Origin: JAJDUF01 sp965238265
GTDB lineage: Bacteria; Chloroflexota; UBA11872; UBA12225; JAJDUF01
NCBI GenBank assembly: GCA_965238265.1
Contig: OZ250185.1
Location: 2,976,001 to 3,040,000, forward strand
Reading direction: 5' to 3'
Length of the DNA stretch: 64,000 bases
A program made the position numbers and the translations under genes. The notes under the pieces were generated by a model. That model was not told the DNA's origin and ran no database searches. It was given only the letters and a program-made list of their open reading frames with translations. The first letter of the stretch is position 1, and every line of letters starts with the position of its first letter. Below, piece after piece: positions 40,711 to 50,714 of the stretch.

Positions 40711-42294
40711 ATGCGTATAACGATCACCGGCGGCGCCGGGCAACTGGGACAAGCGCTCGCCGCCCACTGGCAAGGCACTCACCAGGTTCGCACCGTGGAT
40801 GCCGTTCCCCTCCCCGCTGGTGCCCCGTCCCAGGACCACCTTGTCGGCGACCTGCGCGCCTCCGCCTTCGCCCAGCAAGCCATCGCCGACAGCGATGCCC
40901 TCGTCCACCTCACGCCTATCGCGCCCGCCGGCCCCGCCACCACGAGCGACCTCGACCGGCTCGACGTGGCCACCCGCAGCACCTACCACCTCCTGCTGGC
41001 CGCCCCCCAGGCCGGCGTGCAGACGGTCGTGCTTGGGAGCACTCTCGACCTCTTGGCGGCCTACCCCGGCGCCTGGCGCATCACCGAGCAGTGGGTACCA
41101 CAGCCGGCCCCCACCCCGGCGCACCTCGCACCCTGCCTGGCCGAGTGCAGTGCGCGGGAACTGGTCCGCGCCCTGCCCCTGCGAGTGATCTGCTTGCGCC
41201 TGGGAGAAGTGGTGGCAGAAGCGGACACCGAGGGTCAGCCGTTCGATGGGCGCTGGCTGCACGTGGACGATGCCGTGCAGGCCGTCGAGCACGCGGTGGC
41301 CTTTACGCCGAGTGAGGAAGAGCCGGCCACCGGCTGGTGGGTGTACCACATTCCGGCGGCCGGGCCCCGCAGGCGAGTCCCGCTGGAAGCGGCGGCGGAT
41401 GCCCGGTTGGGCTACGCGCCGCAGCACGACTTCCGCGCCTGGTGGACAACGGACTGGCAGCACCCACCAGCGGCCCCACCACTGCCGGCGGTGCCGTCGC
41501 GGCCGATCCGCAAGGTGGTGATATTCGGGGCCGGCGGGCCGCTGGCGGCGGCAGCAGCGCCGCTACTGGCGGAGACACACACGGTACGGCTCACGGACCT
41601 GCTCCCATTGGCCGACATCATCGCAGCGAACAAGCCACAATCGCCGGGCGCGCCGCTGCCAACCCTGCTCGACCCACCGCACGAAGCGCAGGTCGTGGAC
41701 ATCACCGACTACGACCAAGTGCTGGCGGCGTGTGCTGGCATGGACGCCATTGTCAACTGCACGGTCAATCGCCCGCACCCCGTCGAAGCCTTTCGCGTGA
41801 ACTGCCTCGGCGCATACAACGTGATGCGGGCGGCGGTAGCGCAGGGCATCCGGCGCATCGTGCATACCGGCCCGCACCTGACCGGCTCCGGCCACAACGT
41901 CGGCTACAACTGGGACTTCGACATCAGCGCCGACGTGCCCCCGCGACCTGGCCACTGGCTCTACGCCCACACGAAGTACCTGGGGCACGAGGTAATACGC
42001 ACGTTTGCCGAGGCTTACGGCCTGGAGGTACCGGCGCTATACTTCGGGGGCTTTATGAACCCCACACGCCACCGGCCGCGGTCCGGTGGCGTCGGTGGGC
42101 TGACGATCTCCTGGAACGACGCGGCCCTGGCCGTGCGGCGCGGGCTGGAAGCGCCGTCGCTGCCGCGCCCGTTCGAGGTCTTCAACATGACCACCGACCT
42201 GCCCCACGGCAAGTTCCCGAACGAGAAAGCCAAGCGGCTGCTCGGCTGGCAGCCCCGCGACACCCTAGACCACCTCTGGGGCCTGCGCCCCTAA
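40711..42294 (+). CDS. Tandem NAD(P)-dependent epimerase/dehydratase-like fusion
   Basis: 527 residues from the ATG at 40711 with GAGAGAGG upstream; the frame is open to 40168 but that stretch is the antisense of the preceding gene. Two Rossmann units follow each other: the first starts MRITITGGAGQLGQALAAHW, the second at about residue 270 (RKVVIFGAGGPLAAAAAPLL). The second holds the more complete extended-SDR set, with VNCLGAYNVMRAAVAQGIRRIVH and the Y-x-x-x-K of YAHTKYLGHEV. The first lacks a clear YxxxK and has a weaker P-loop, so it is probably a non-catalytic half. Substrate likely a nucleotide sugar. Confidence 0.8.
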   Translation: MRITITGGAGQLGQALAAHWQGTHQVRTVDAVPLPAGAPSQDHLVGDLRASAFAQQAIADSDALVHLTPIAPAGPATTSDLDRLDVATRSTYHLLLAAPQAGVQTVVLGSTLDLLAAYPGAWRITEQWVPQPAPTPAHLAPCLAECSARELVRALPLRVICLRLGEVVAEADTEGQPFDGRWLHVDDAVQAVEHAVAFTPSEEEPATGWWVYHIPAAGPRRRVPLEAAADARLGYAPQHDFRAWWTTDWQHPPAAPPLPAVPSRPIRKVVIFGAGGPLAAAAAPLLAETHTVRLTDLLPLADIIAANKPQSPGAPLPTLLDPPHEAQVVDITDYDQVLAACAGMDAIVNCTVNRPHPVEAFRVNCLGAYNVMRAAVAQGIRRIVHTGPHLTGSGHNVGYNWDFDISADVPPRPGHWLYAHTKYLGHEVIRTFAEAYGLEVPALYFGGFMNPTRHRPRSGGVGGLTISWNDAALAVRRGLEAPSLPRPFEVFNMTTDLPHGKFPNEKAKRLLGWQPRDTLDHLWGLRP

Positions 42295-42396
42295 CCCCAG
42301 CCCCACAAACCCGAACGACCGCCTCGCTGACCAATTATGTCGCGCCCATAGGCCATGCAGATACAAGGTTGCCGAATCAAGGACGCGATTAGACGG

Positions 42397-45335
42397 TCAT
42401 GCACGCACGGCGACGGTTTCACTTTCGATGTTCCTTTGGTAACGGCACGGTGGCTCGGACGAGTACCCGGTACATCCCCAGAAGGAACTGAACCTGCCAT
42501 TCCGCACAAGGAGTACGCCCATGCCGCACGATGGGCAGACAGGTGGGGGACGGTCGCACGCCAGGTTAGTACATGTGGAAGACTGTCTCACGACCACCGC
42601 GTAGCCCGAATTGCAGTTCGGACAACGAGGCGCGAGATACTTACAGTTCGGGTGATTGGTGCAACGCAAGTTCTTGCGGCTCTGTGAGAGGATCAAGCGA
42701 CCATCGGTGCAACGTGGACACTCCAGAGCGAGTTCGCCGAGCTGCCGCAGATTGTCGGACTCACGGAGCAACTCAACGACAAACTTTGATGGTTGGCCAG
42801 AGTCTGTGATGAGGTAGGCGCCGCGCCGCGCGCGCGTCATTGCCACATAGAAGAGCCGCCGCTCCTCTGCGAACGGGTACGCGACTCCAGAAATCGGAGG
42901 CAGCACGAGGTCCAGCAGCGGATCGTCCTCGGTACGAGAAGGGAACCCCCAGCGGTCATCCTTGAGGTCCAGCACGACCACATAGTCCTCTTCGCGGCCC
43001 TTCGCTTGGTGAACGGTACTGAACTCCACTGACGGTGACTTGCTCCACCAGTTCTCTGGGATACCGTCCCCGCTCTTCCTATAGCGCCCAAGCACGAGAA
43101 CTGAAGGACTGCCACCTCTGGCCCTTGTACCGATATCCTGAAGCGCGCGCTTCACGCCTCTGACGGGACTGTAGGCGACAACGACAGTGATGCCCTCGTC
43201 TTCGGCGTCGCTCGCAGATCGCAGCGGCCTCTGCGTTTGCCCCGGATTTCGCTGTACGAATGCGGTCGATGGGCCGAGGATGCCGTCTTTGTAGCGGAAG
43301 GTCAGGCTCAAATTTCGTGTCTGTACATGGCCAAGATGGTCGCCGCAGCTACGCAGGAGGCCAACGTCGCTCCCCGCGAAGCGGTAGATTGACTGCCAGT
43401 CGTCACCTACGAGAAAGTACGCCACATTCTGGCACTTGAGGGCCTGGATCAGCGCCATACGTCCTGCAGATATGTCCTGGAACTCGTCTACCAGCACATA
43501 TCGGTACTGCGGTTTCCATCTGCCTTCGCCGATGTAGCGGGTGGCGTGGTTGATGAGGTCGTGGAAATCCAGTGCATCCCCGTCCGCAAGCCACTGTTCG
43601 TAGCGCATCTGTACCTGTTCACAGACCTTTAGGAAGCCCTCGTTACGCCGACGGTCACCGCACTCACGGGCACGGGCACGTAACTCGTCGAACGACAAGC
43701 CGCTGGTCTTGACCTGGTTCAGGAACGTCGTCAGCAGCCCGGCCAGCCATGAAATCTGCTTTGGCCCAACTGTTCGATCAGCGTTTGGCGTGAGACGCGA
43801 TTGAAGCTGACTCCGGCTTCTTCGAGCCGCTTGCGTAGCGTTGGGAGCAGACTGCCTTGCCGGTGTTGCCAGCTGTATGTCTCAATCAGCTTTGTACCAT
43901 TTTGTCTATGGATGCCTCTCTTCCACTCGACACCTTTGGCGTAGCCCTTCCAATTCAGCGGAGAGCGCCCCCTTTCGTCTAGTGCGAAGTGCTCAATGTA
44001 GATGTCGTGGTCGGGGAGGAAGAAGTCCGGCTGGTACTGACGGTGCCGCTGAGTCGCGGTCAACTCTTTGTACGGGTCCTCGTACCGGAAATTGATGCCG
44101 TGCTCTGTCAGGTAGTTCGCGATTAACAACTCTTCGAAGCTCTTGACGAGATCGCCGCTAAGAGTCCTCAAATCAACGCTCCGTATGTACTCATAATACT
44201 TGGCAGGGGTATCAAAGTCGAATGCTGAGTAATAGGATGCGCGATGGTAGGCTATGAAGTTGGTTACAGAATCCGATTGCCGTGGATCATCTAATAGCTC
44301 ATTGAGGCCATCTTGAACGGCTATCTTGAATGCAGTATCATCAAATGCGAGCTTCGATATGATAGGCGCAACCCCGGAATTGGCGATGACGCGGTGCCCG
44401 AAGGCATGGAAGGTAGAGACATCCACTGCCGATGAGAGGTCGCCCGGTAGCCGCTCCCGTATCTCCTCCGCTGCCTTACGGTTGAACGCCACCACGAGAA
44501 TCTCGCATGGTGAGACGCCCTGATTGCGAACGAGATGGGCAACCTTGCCAACGATGACCGCAGTCTTGCCCGTTCCTGCACCCGCGAGCACCAGTGTCAC
44601 ATCCTCATCTGTGGCAATGGCCTCGGCTTGTTCGTCCGTGAGAGGTCCCTGGAGCACCCGGCGCGCGGCGGATTGTACAACGGAGATGCTTTCCGATACG
44701 AAGCGCCTGTTCGCTTGCTCACGTGCCGCCTGGAATCCCTCAATGGATTCGAGCGATGCAAGCCGCTTGAGCGCCTCTTGTGCTCCTTGATCAAGATATT
44801 GTCGTGTGATCCTACTCCTGCGAGACTTCTGCACTGCCGACGCGAGATTGTCGTGAAACTCGCCGCCGTCGGAATGTCGAACATAGTGGTCGCCAGAAAG
44901 GAGCTGGCACCGTTTCCCATCCAGCTGTTTCAGAACCAGCCCCAATGCCTCAGCCCGCTTCTTACGCGCCGCCTCGGTCTTGGCCCGCTTCCTACGTAGT
45001 GCCTCGGCCTCAGCCCGTTTCTTGGCCTCAGCTTGCTTCCTGGCCTCAGCCTGCTCCCTAAGCACTGCATCGCGGATTCGTGTGGCTTCTTGCTTATCAA
45101 GTCCTCCGACCGAGCGCTGAATCCCGTCAGCTGTGCGGATCGTCAACTGGCTCCAGAACCAGGAGCGGCGAACAGTGATCGCGTCGATGGAGCCGACGGG
45201 TATCCGTTCAGAGGGCCAGTCGGAGGGCCCCTCAATGCGAAGTGCTTCACCGGTTAGCGAAACGCGCAGCAGCCCCACAAGGAAGCGGTGGAAGCCCTTA
45301 CTCTCTGCGACAACCTGCTCATGTGGTTGTATCAC
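42397..45335 (-). pseudogene. HelD-type superfamily 1 helicase with nuclease-like insert, -1 frameshift
   Basis: The first part (ATG at 45335) has an N-terminal beta domain, a charged coiled coil (KQAEAKKRAEAEALRRKRAK), Walker A (VLAGAGTGKTAVIVGKVAHL), FNRKAAEEIRERL, and an inserted domain (YQPDFFLPDHDIYIEHFALD ... GTKLIETYSW) like the PD-(D/E)XK-type insert of this helicase family. It ends out of frame near 43761-43767. The other frame then carries on (LLTTFLNQVKTSGLSFDEL), with VLVDEFQDIS, QSIYRFAGSD, FSTVHQAKGREEDYV, MTRAR and three C-terminal zinc ribbons of topoisomerase type. One missing C in a run of C (TGGCCC for TGGCCCC) restores 979 residues. Lower GC than neighbours. Confidence 0.85.
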
Positions 45336-45374
45336 AGTTCTACTTCAGACGATGCTGGCTAGCCAGCCCACCGC

Positions 45375-46484
45375 CTACGGCGCAATCAGGATGCGCGCCA
45401 CCTCGCCGCGTTGCGCGGCCCACTCCGCGTCGGTGAAGGCGGCGTTGATCTGCTCCAGGGGGTAGCGGTGGGAGACCAGCCGGTCGAGCGGATAGCGGTG
45501 TTGGGCGCCGGACAGCCAGGCGAGCGCCCGTGGGAGCACCCAGCGGTCGTAGGAGAGCACGCCGAGCAGTTGCTTAGGCCGGCGCACGGCGTCGTGGGGG
45601 ATGATCTCGGTGCTCACGTCCGGCACGATGTTGCCCATCATCAGGTAGCGCCCGCCGGGTCGCAGCAGCTCCAGCCCCTCTTGTACCACCGCCGGCACCC
45701 CGACGACTTCCACGCACACGTCGGCGCCCACCCCGCCGGTAAGCTCCCACACCGCCTCGACGCGCTCCTCTTTGGTCGTCTCCGCGACGTTAAGCGTGAG
45801 GTCGGCGCCGAAGTCGCGGGCGAGGTCCAGGCGCTGCGGAATGGCGTCAATGGAAACTACCTGTCCAGCGCCCATATCGCGCGCGACGGCCGCAGCATAG
45901 AGGCCCAAGCCGCCGGCGCCCTGCACCACCACCGTATCGCCGAGCCAGATACCGATACGGTGCAAGCCGTAGATCACCTGCGAGAGCGCACAGTTCACCG
46001 GCGCCAGGAGGTCATCGGGGATGCCGTCGGGCACCTTGAACACCCACTGCCCGGGATGGAGCAGCATGTACTCGGCATAGGTGCCGAGGAAATGTGGCGG
46101 ATCGTCAGCGCGCACGTGCGCCTTGAACTGATAGCGGTCGGGGCAGCCGGTGGTGCCGCTCAGGCAGAGCCAGCATTCGCCACACGGGACAAAGTAGGAG
46201 TACGCTACGCGGTCGCCGACGGCGAGCGGACGGCCGAGCGTATCGTGCTGCCGCTGCGTGCCGAGCGCCACCACGCGCCCGGTGCCTTCATGGCCGGGGA
46301 TGCTCGGATAGGGCTGGAGCGGCGGGACTTCACCGCGCCAGATGTGCAGGTCGGAGCCGCACAGTCCGGCGACGGTCGTGCGGACCAAGATTCCGTCGGC
46401 TGACGGTGCGGGTACGGGGTACTCGCGCAGCTCTATCGGCTGGTCCGCGCTGATGGCTACTGCTGCCCGGCCCATCGCTGTCAT
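45375..46484 (-). CDS. Zinc-dependent alcohol dehydrogenase family protein
   Basis: 369 residues from the ATG at 46484, with GGAGGAGGG upstream. Catalytic zinc ligands: GLCGSDLHIW (Cys), PGHEGTGRV (His-Glu). Structural-zinc loop: PCGECWLCLSGTTGC. The NAD(P) fold has VVQGAGGLGLYAAAVARDMG, with the acidic end VVSIDA suggesting NAD+. Members oxidise polyols, sugars or alcohols, as in sorbitol or threonine dehydrogenases. Its own substrate is open, but it fits the sugar-oxidation theme of this region. Confidence 0.9.
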   Translation of the reverse strand: MTAMGRAAVAISADQPIELREYPVPAPSADGILVRTTVAGLCGSDLHIWRGEVPPLQPYPSIPGHEGTGRVVALGTQRQHDTLGRPLAVGDRVAYSYFVPCGECWLCLSGTTGCPDRYQFKAHVRADDPPHFLGTYAEYMLLHPGQWVFKVPDGIPDDLLAPVNCALSQVIYGLHRIGIWLGDTVVVQGAGGLGLYAAAVARDMGAGQVVSIDAIPQRLDLARDFGADLTLNVAETTKEERVEAVWELTGGVGADVCVEVVGVPAVVQEGLELLRPGGRYLMMGNIVPDVSTEIIPHDAVRRPKQLLGVLSYDRWVLPRALAWLSGAQHRYPLDRLVSHRYPLEQINAAFTDAEWAAQRGEVARILIAP

Positions 46485-46527
46485 CCGACCCTCCTCCATA
46501 TTATGGTCCCCCTATGGCCCCCCGCTC

Positions 46528-46585
46528 CGCAGGGGGACGGACCATTCCCTCCCCTGTCGCAACGGGGGAGGGCTAGGGTGGGGGC
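46528..46585. repeat. Interspersed repeat family C copy
   Basis: CGCAGGGGGACGGACCATTC then CCTCCCCTGTCGCAACGGGG, GAGGGCTAGGGTGGGGGC. It lies between two tandem minus-strand genes (the cupin, 46624-47022, and the Zn-dehydrogenase), so a transcript crossing it would fold here. Confidence 0.7.
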
Positions 46586-46623
46586 AGTGGTAGCCCCGGC
46601 ACGACTCCGTAACGGCTGTGGCG

Positions 46624-47022
46624 CTACTCCTGGCCCGGCGTGCCCTCGTAGGTCACCATCTGCCGCGCCGGGTCCGAATAGATGATGACCATACGGGCCG
46701 TCGTCGCGCTCGTGTTGCGAGCGTCGTGCTGTGCGCCGGCTGGCACCCGGATCGCTTGCCCCGGCTGCATCCGATAGACCGCGCCCTCCAGGCTGTGGTC
46801 CAGCTCCCCTTCGATCAGGTAGAGCAGCTCTTCACAGTTGGGGTGGGCATGGAGCGGGTTCTTTTGTCCCGGCGCGATCTCGACGTAGCCCAGCGTTTGC
46901 TCCGCACCCGGCGCCAGCTCGCCATTGAACAGCCATTCGATGGCGCCCCAGGCGAACTCGGCCAGCTGCCCGGACCCTCTGCTGGCCAGAATACCCGGTG
47001 CCGGTTGGTTAGGTGTTGTCAT
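46624..47022 (-). CDS. Cupin-domain protein
   Basis: 132 residues. A single beta-barrel cupin with motif 1 NPLHAHPNCEELLYLIEGEL (G-x5-H-x-H-x3-4-E-x6-G) and motif 2 around RVPAGAQHDARNTS. The His/Glu set binds a metal ion. Such small cupins act as isomerases, dioxygenases or sugar-binding proteins; the sequence does not tell which. GAAGGAGACCGGCCC precedes the ATG at 47022. Confidence 0.82.
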   Translation of the reverse strand: MTTPNQPAPGILASRGSGQLAEFAWGAIEWLFNGELAPGAEQTLGYVEIAPGQKNPLHAHPNCEELLYLIEGELDHSLEGAVYRMQPGQAIRVPAGAQHDARNTSATTARMVIIYSDPARQMVTYEGTPGQE

Positions 47023-47224
47023 GGGCCGGTCTCCTTCCTCACTCCCACGGCGCAGCGCGTCGCGCGCGGCACTGCCCGCATTCTACCCGATGGCGTTGCG
47101 GCTTCCGGCTCCGGATCGGGCAGCGCTTCTCTTGACACGAGCGGGGGCGCTTGCTATTCTTGAGTTTATCGCGCGATTTAGTGTTGTTTGCCGACACCGG
47201 CGATCCCAGAGAGAGGAAGCGAAG

Positions 47225-47719
47225 ATGGCCGTTCTTGACGAACTGCTCGCTGCCAACGAGGGCTATGCGGCGGGCTTCACCAAAGGGGACTTGCCCATGC
47301 CACCGGGCCGGCAGGTGGCCGTGCTCACGTGCATGGACGCTCGGCTGGACCCGGCGCAGTTCCTGGGGCTGGAAGAAGGGGACGCGCACGTCATCCGCAA
47401 CGCTGGCGGGCGTGCCAGCGAGGACGCCATCCGCTCGCTGACCATCTCCCACAAGCTGCTCGGCACGCGCGAGTTTGTGGTGATCCACCATACCAACTGC
47501 GGGATGGAGACGTTCACCAATGAGCAGCTCCGCGAGCAGCTGGGCCGCGACCTCGGGGCTGACGCTTCAACCGTCGAGTTTCTGCCTTTTACCGATCTGG
47601 ACGAGAGCGTGCGGCAGGACGTGGAGACGATCCGCTCGTCGCCGTTCATTCCGCAGGACATTCCGGTGAGCGGGTACGTCTACGACGTGGGCAGCGGCCG
47701 TCTCCGCGCGGTGTGCTGA
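47225..47719 (+). CDS. Beta-class carbonic anhydrase
   Basis: 164 residues from the ATG at 47225 with GAGAGAGGAAGCGAAG before it. Zinc ligands and partners appear as TCMDARLDP (C-x-D-x-R) and IHHTNCGM (H-x-x-C). The protein is of the short 'plant-type C-like' bacterial form. It converts CO2 and water to bicarbonate in the cytoplasm. Divergent from the cupin gene, with a ~200-base promoter region between. Confidence 0.92.
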   Translation: MAVLDELLAANEGYAAGFTKGDLPMPPGRQVAVLTCMDARLDPAQFLGLEEGDAHVIRNAGGRASEDAIRSLTISHKLLGTREFVVIHHTNCGMETFTNEQLREQLGRDLGADASTVEFLPFTDLDESVRQDVETIRSSPFIPQDIPVSGYVYDVGSGRLRAVC

Positions 47720-47720
47720 C

Positions 47721-47779
47721 GCCGGGAGACGGCGTGTTCCCTCCCCTGTCGCAACGGGGAAGGGCGAGGGTGGGGGCCA
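47721..47779. repeat. Interspersed repeat family C copy
   Basis: CCGGGAGACGGCGTGTTCCC then TCCCCTGTCGCAACGGGGAA, GGGCGAGGGTGGGGGCC. Starts 2 bases after the carbonic anhydrase stop and lies between convergent genes, the position of a terminator. Confidence 0.7.
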
Positions 47780-47804
47780 GGGAGGACAGCCGGAGGGTGA
47801 GGAG

Positions 47805-48368
47805 CTACTGCACCATGCCATACCGTTTGTTCTGCGCCGTCATCTTCAGGAAATACCGCAATCGCTGCTCGAAAATCTCCGGGCGTGCCCTCGCACCCTC
47901 GATAAAGGCGATGCGGATTCTCTTGTAGGAGTCGGGAAATCCCTGAAAGTTCTGCCACTTCTCCCGGTCTTGCTGCAGCGCCTGCACGATGTCCGGGGCA
48001 ACCACCAACGGTGTTGGCTGCTCTTCCGCGTCGAAGACGTGCTTGATGGCGGCAAGCCCGACAGCGGTCATCTTATCCTGCTCCAGGAGACGACGCACCC
48101 GTTCCCGGTTCATCGCCGACAGGTTGCTTTTGGGCTTTCTGGGAGTAAATCTCTGGGCATATTTATTTTCATCTATGCCCTTGACGATACTATCTATCCA
48201 GCCGTAGCACAGCGCTTCTTCAACGGCGTCGTTATAGGGTATTCTCGGTTCCCCGGACCCTTTCTTGTAGTAGATCAGCCATATTTCCTCCTCCTGGTCG
48301 TGATACTCGGCCAGCCAAGCACGCCATTGCTCTCTGTCGGTGACGTAGAGTGTTTTTCCTAGCTCCAT
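47805..48368 (-). CDS. YdeI/OmdA-family protein
   Basis: 187 residues. The opening MELGKTLYVTDREQWRAWLA and the block EEALCYGWIDSIVKGIDENKYAQRFTPRKPKS are the marks of the YdeI/OmpD-associated family. The tail (WQNFQGFPDSYKRIRIAFIEGA RARPEI) is the OmdA-like helical end that helps it bind partners. Members affect resistance to bacteriocins and peptides in enterobacteria; the biochemical role is not settled. Base composition is less GC-rich than the neighbours. The start has ATTTGACCG ahead, without a clear ribosome site. Confidence 0.85.
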   Translation of the reverse strand: MELGKTLYVTDREQWRAWLAEYHDQEEEIWLIYYKKGSGEPRIPYNDAVEEALCYGWIDSIVKGIDENKYAQRFTPRKPKSNLSAMNRERVRRLLEQDKMTAVGLAAIKHVFDAEEQPTPLVVAPDIVQALQQDREKWQNFQGFPDSYKRIRIAFIEGARARPEIFEQRLRYFLKMTAQNKRYGMVQ

Positions 48369-48515
48369 CGGTCAAATCCTCTATCCACGTAGACCCCGGT
48401 TGACAGATTCCGCGCTTCACAGTCCCCGGCATAGCGCGCGAGCGCCGGGCGCTGGCCCACCGGACCACCCGTGTTCAATAACGCAGGTGGGACCGTGCTG
48501 GCCCGCTGCGGCGCT

Positions 48516-49691
48516 CTACGCCAGCACCCGGCGCAGGGGAGCAGACAGGGGCACGACGGTCAGCACGACCGCAGCCAGGAGGGCGAACGCCGTCGTCAAG
48601 CCCAGCAGGTCGGCAGCCACGCCAAAGATCGCGGGTGCCAACGCCGCTGCGGCCAGGACACCGGTGTAGAAGAGACCATAGCCGCGCGAGCGGCGTTCCG
48701 GCTCGATCAGCCCGGCCGTCGCCGCGTAGAGCACGGACGAGGTGCCGTTCAGCGCAAAGCCGAAGACCAGCGCCAGCGGCGCCAGGGCCGGCCCCGACAG
48801 GAGGATGAAGAGGATCATCGCCGCGGCGGTCAGAGCTTCCGTCGCCCAGATCAGTCGCACGGAGCCAATGCGATCACCTAACCACCCACAGAAGAATTTG
48901 CCCGCCGCCCCGCCAGCGAAGATCAAAGCATAGAGGCCACTGATCGCGGCGCCGTCCAGTCCGTGTGCCGTGAGTATGAAGGGCAGCAACGCCAACCCGG
49001 CGCCCCGTCCTACGCCGTCTACCATGCCGACGGCCGTGAGCAGTGCAAACGACCGCGGCGCCGCGATCCCCCAGCCCTCGTGTGGCCGCCCGGCCCGCGG
49101 CTGCGCGGCCCGGCGAGCGGGTACCCAGGCGACGGATCGCGTCACCTGGGTACGGCCGGCGAGCGTCGCCAGCGAGCAGACCAGCCCGACCGCCGCCAGA
49201 GCACCGAGCACCGCCCGCCAGCCGTAGGTCACGCCGATAATGCCGGCCAGGGCCGGTCCGGCGAGCTTACCGAGGTCCCCGGCGAAGTTGAGCGTGCCGA
49301 CGGCCGAGCCGCGTCCGCTCCGTTCGTAGGCCCGCGAGACTAGCCCGGTCGCCAGTGGGTGCTGCGGGCCACCACCGATGCCCCCGACCACGGCTGCGCC
49401 GAGCAGGACCGGATACGTTGGCGCTAGGGCCATCGCTACCAGTCCGCCGGCCATCCAGGCGTTGCCGCCGACGAGCAGGCCCAGCTCCGCTCCTACGGTC
49501 AGGTGTTCTGCCAGGAGCCCCATTGGTAGCTGGAACAGGCTGGCAGCACCGGAAAAAGCGGCCTTGAGCAGGCCAATCTGCCCATAACTCAACTGCAAAT
49601 CGGCGGCGATGAGCGGGAGCAGGGGATAGACAATCGCAATGTAGGCATCGTTGACAATGTGCAGCACCGAGGTTGTGGTGAGCGTGGTCAT
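48516..49691 (-). CDS. MFS transporter
   Basis: 391 residues from the ATG at 49691 (the frame opens at 49754, but that Arg-rich start is unlikely). Twelve TM helices. VLHIVNDAYIAIVYPLLPLIAADLQLSYGQIGLL is the usual helix 1 region of a nitrate/fosmidomycin-type group; cytoplasmic loops AYERSGRGSAVGT and CGWLGDRIGSVRLIWATE (motif A in the second half) mark the MFS fold. Substrate unknown. It may be the partner of no neighbour; the next gene on the strand is 150 bases away. Confidence 0.85.
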   Translation of the reverse strand: MTTLTTTSVLHIVNDAYIAIVYPLLPLIAADLQLSYGQIGLLKAAFSGAASLFQLPMGLLAEHLTVGAELGLLVGGNAWMAGGLVAMALAPTYPVLLGAAVVGGIGGGPQHPLATGLVSRAYERSGRGSAVGTLNFAGDLGKLAGPALAGIIGVTYGWRAVLGALAAVGLVCSLATLAGRTQVTRSVAWVPARRAAQPRAGRPHEGWGIAAPRSFALLTAVGMVDGVGRGAGLALLPFILTAHGLDGAAISGLYALIFAGGAAGKFFCGWLGDRIGSVRLIWATEALTAAAMILFILLSGPALAPLALVFGFALNGTSSVLYAATAGLIEPERRSRGYGLFYTGVLAAAALAPAIFGVAADLLGLTTAFALLAAVVLTVVPLSAPLRRVLA

Positions 49692-50066
49692 GGCCGGCGA
49701 CCAGCGCCGGGTGAGCGCGACAAGCCGCGGCGGGCGCAACCTTTCTCTCAACACCGATCTCTGCCTCTACCGCTACAACCTCAGATACAGTGGAGGTCCG
49801 TGCCACGCCGTAGGGGCGCAGCACGCTGTAGCGCTGTCCCCCTGCGAAGCGGGGGGGCCATAGGGGGGCCAGGCCGCTGCCTCACCCCTCTCCCACAGGG
49901 AAAGGGGGCCTGGATTCCCGCGTTCGCGGGAATGGCGGACGAGACGGCCCAATGACGATGCCCCCGCCAGCCTCCGCCGCGCCCCCCCTCTCTATCGCTC
50001 GGCGATGGGGAGGGGGTCAGGGGGTGGGGCCTGCCCCGGCCCTCCCCCTTATGTCAGCATCACAAT
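49692..50066. repeat. 375-base stretch with repeats of families A, B and C
   Basis: CCCCCTGCGAAGCGGGGGGG at 49839-49858 (half of family C), GGATTCCCGCGTTCGCGGGA at 49911-49930 (family A), and CCCCCCTCTCTATCGCTCGG then CGATGGGGAGGGGG (49982-50018, family B) follow one another. The region lies between the MFS start and the methyltransferase end (both on the minus strand). No coding frame with protein character. Confidence 0.65.
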
Positions 50067-50714
50067 CTAGGCAGTCACCTTCCAGGCCACGCTCAGACCC
50101 TCGCCAACCGGGAGGATCGTGCCCAGGAGCCGGGGATCGGTGGCGACGAGCCGGTTGTAGCGCCGCAGCGCCCGCACCGACTCGGACGACACCGCCTCAT
50201 CGTACACCGCGACCCGGGGACCGAGCGTCAGCACGTTGTCCGCCAGGATCAATCCACCCGGCCGCACGAGGCGCAGCGCCTCCTCAAGGTAGGCGGGATA
50301 CGGCGGCTTGTCGGCGTCAATGAAGACCGCATCCACACTTTCGTCGGCACGGGCCGCTAGCGTCTCGCGGGCGTCGCCGACCGTCACCGTGACCCGCTCG
50401 GCCACCCCGGCCTGCCGGAAGTGGGCGCGGGCCATCGCTGCGCGCTGCGGATCGAGCTCTAGGGTCTCCAGGTGACCGTCTGCGGGCAAACCACGGGCGA
50501 TCCAGATGGCCGAGTAGCCGGTGCAGGTGCCGATCTCCAGCACTCGCCGCGCGCCGATCAGGCGACACAGGAGCTGAAGCACCTGTCCGGCTTCCGGCGC
50601 AATCGCCGGGACACCCAGCTCCCGCGCCTTCGCACCGATTGTCCGCAGGGCGTCGTCCTGCACCACGACCTGCCGGCGCAGGTAGCGAGTAATGTCTGCA
50701 TTGAGATACATCAT
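50067..50714 (-). CDS. SAM-dependent O-methyltransferase (type 3, catechol/caffeoyl-CoA type)
   Basis: 215 residues from the ATG at 50714, with GGAGGAGAGC upstream. VLEIGTCTGYSAIWIARGLP is the SAM-binding glycine loop, TLELDPQRAAMA holds the acid that binds the ribose, and VFIDADKPPYPAYLE ... GGLILADNVL has the metal-binding Asp/Asp-Asn set. It methylates a hydroxyl group of a small catechol-like molecule. The frame extends to 50777 but there is no ribosome site for that start. Divergent from the solute-binding lipoprotein gene. Confidence 0.9.
   Translation of the reverse strand: MMYLNADITRYLRRQVVVQDDALRTIGAKARELGVPAIAPEAGQVLQLLCRLIGARRVLEIGTCTGYSAIWIARGLPADGHLETLELDPQRAAMARAHFRQAGVAERVTVTVGDARETLAARADESVDAVFIDADKPPYPAYLEEALRLVRPGGLILADNVLTLGPRVAVYDEAVSSESVRALRRYNRLVATDPRLLGTILPVGEGLSVAWKVTA

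Noticed and set aside
40168..42294. A 708-residue open frame covering the double epimerase
   Set aside because: The first ~180 residues are antisense to the secreted propeller gene and have no protein character; the ATG at 40711 with a ribosome site starts the real gene.
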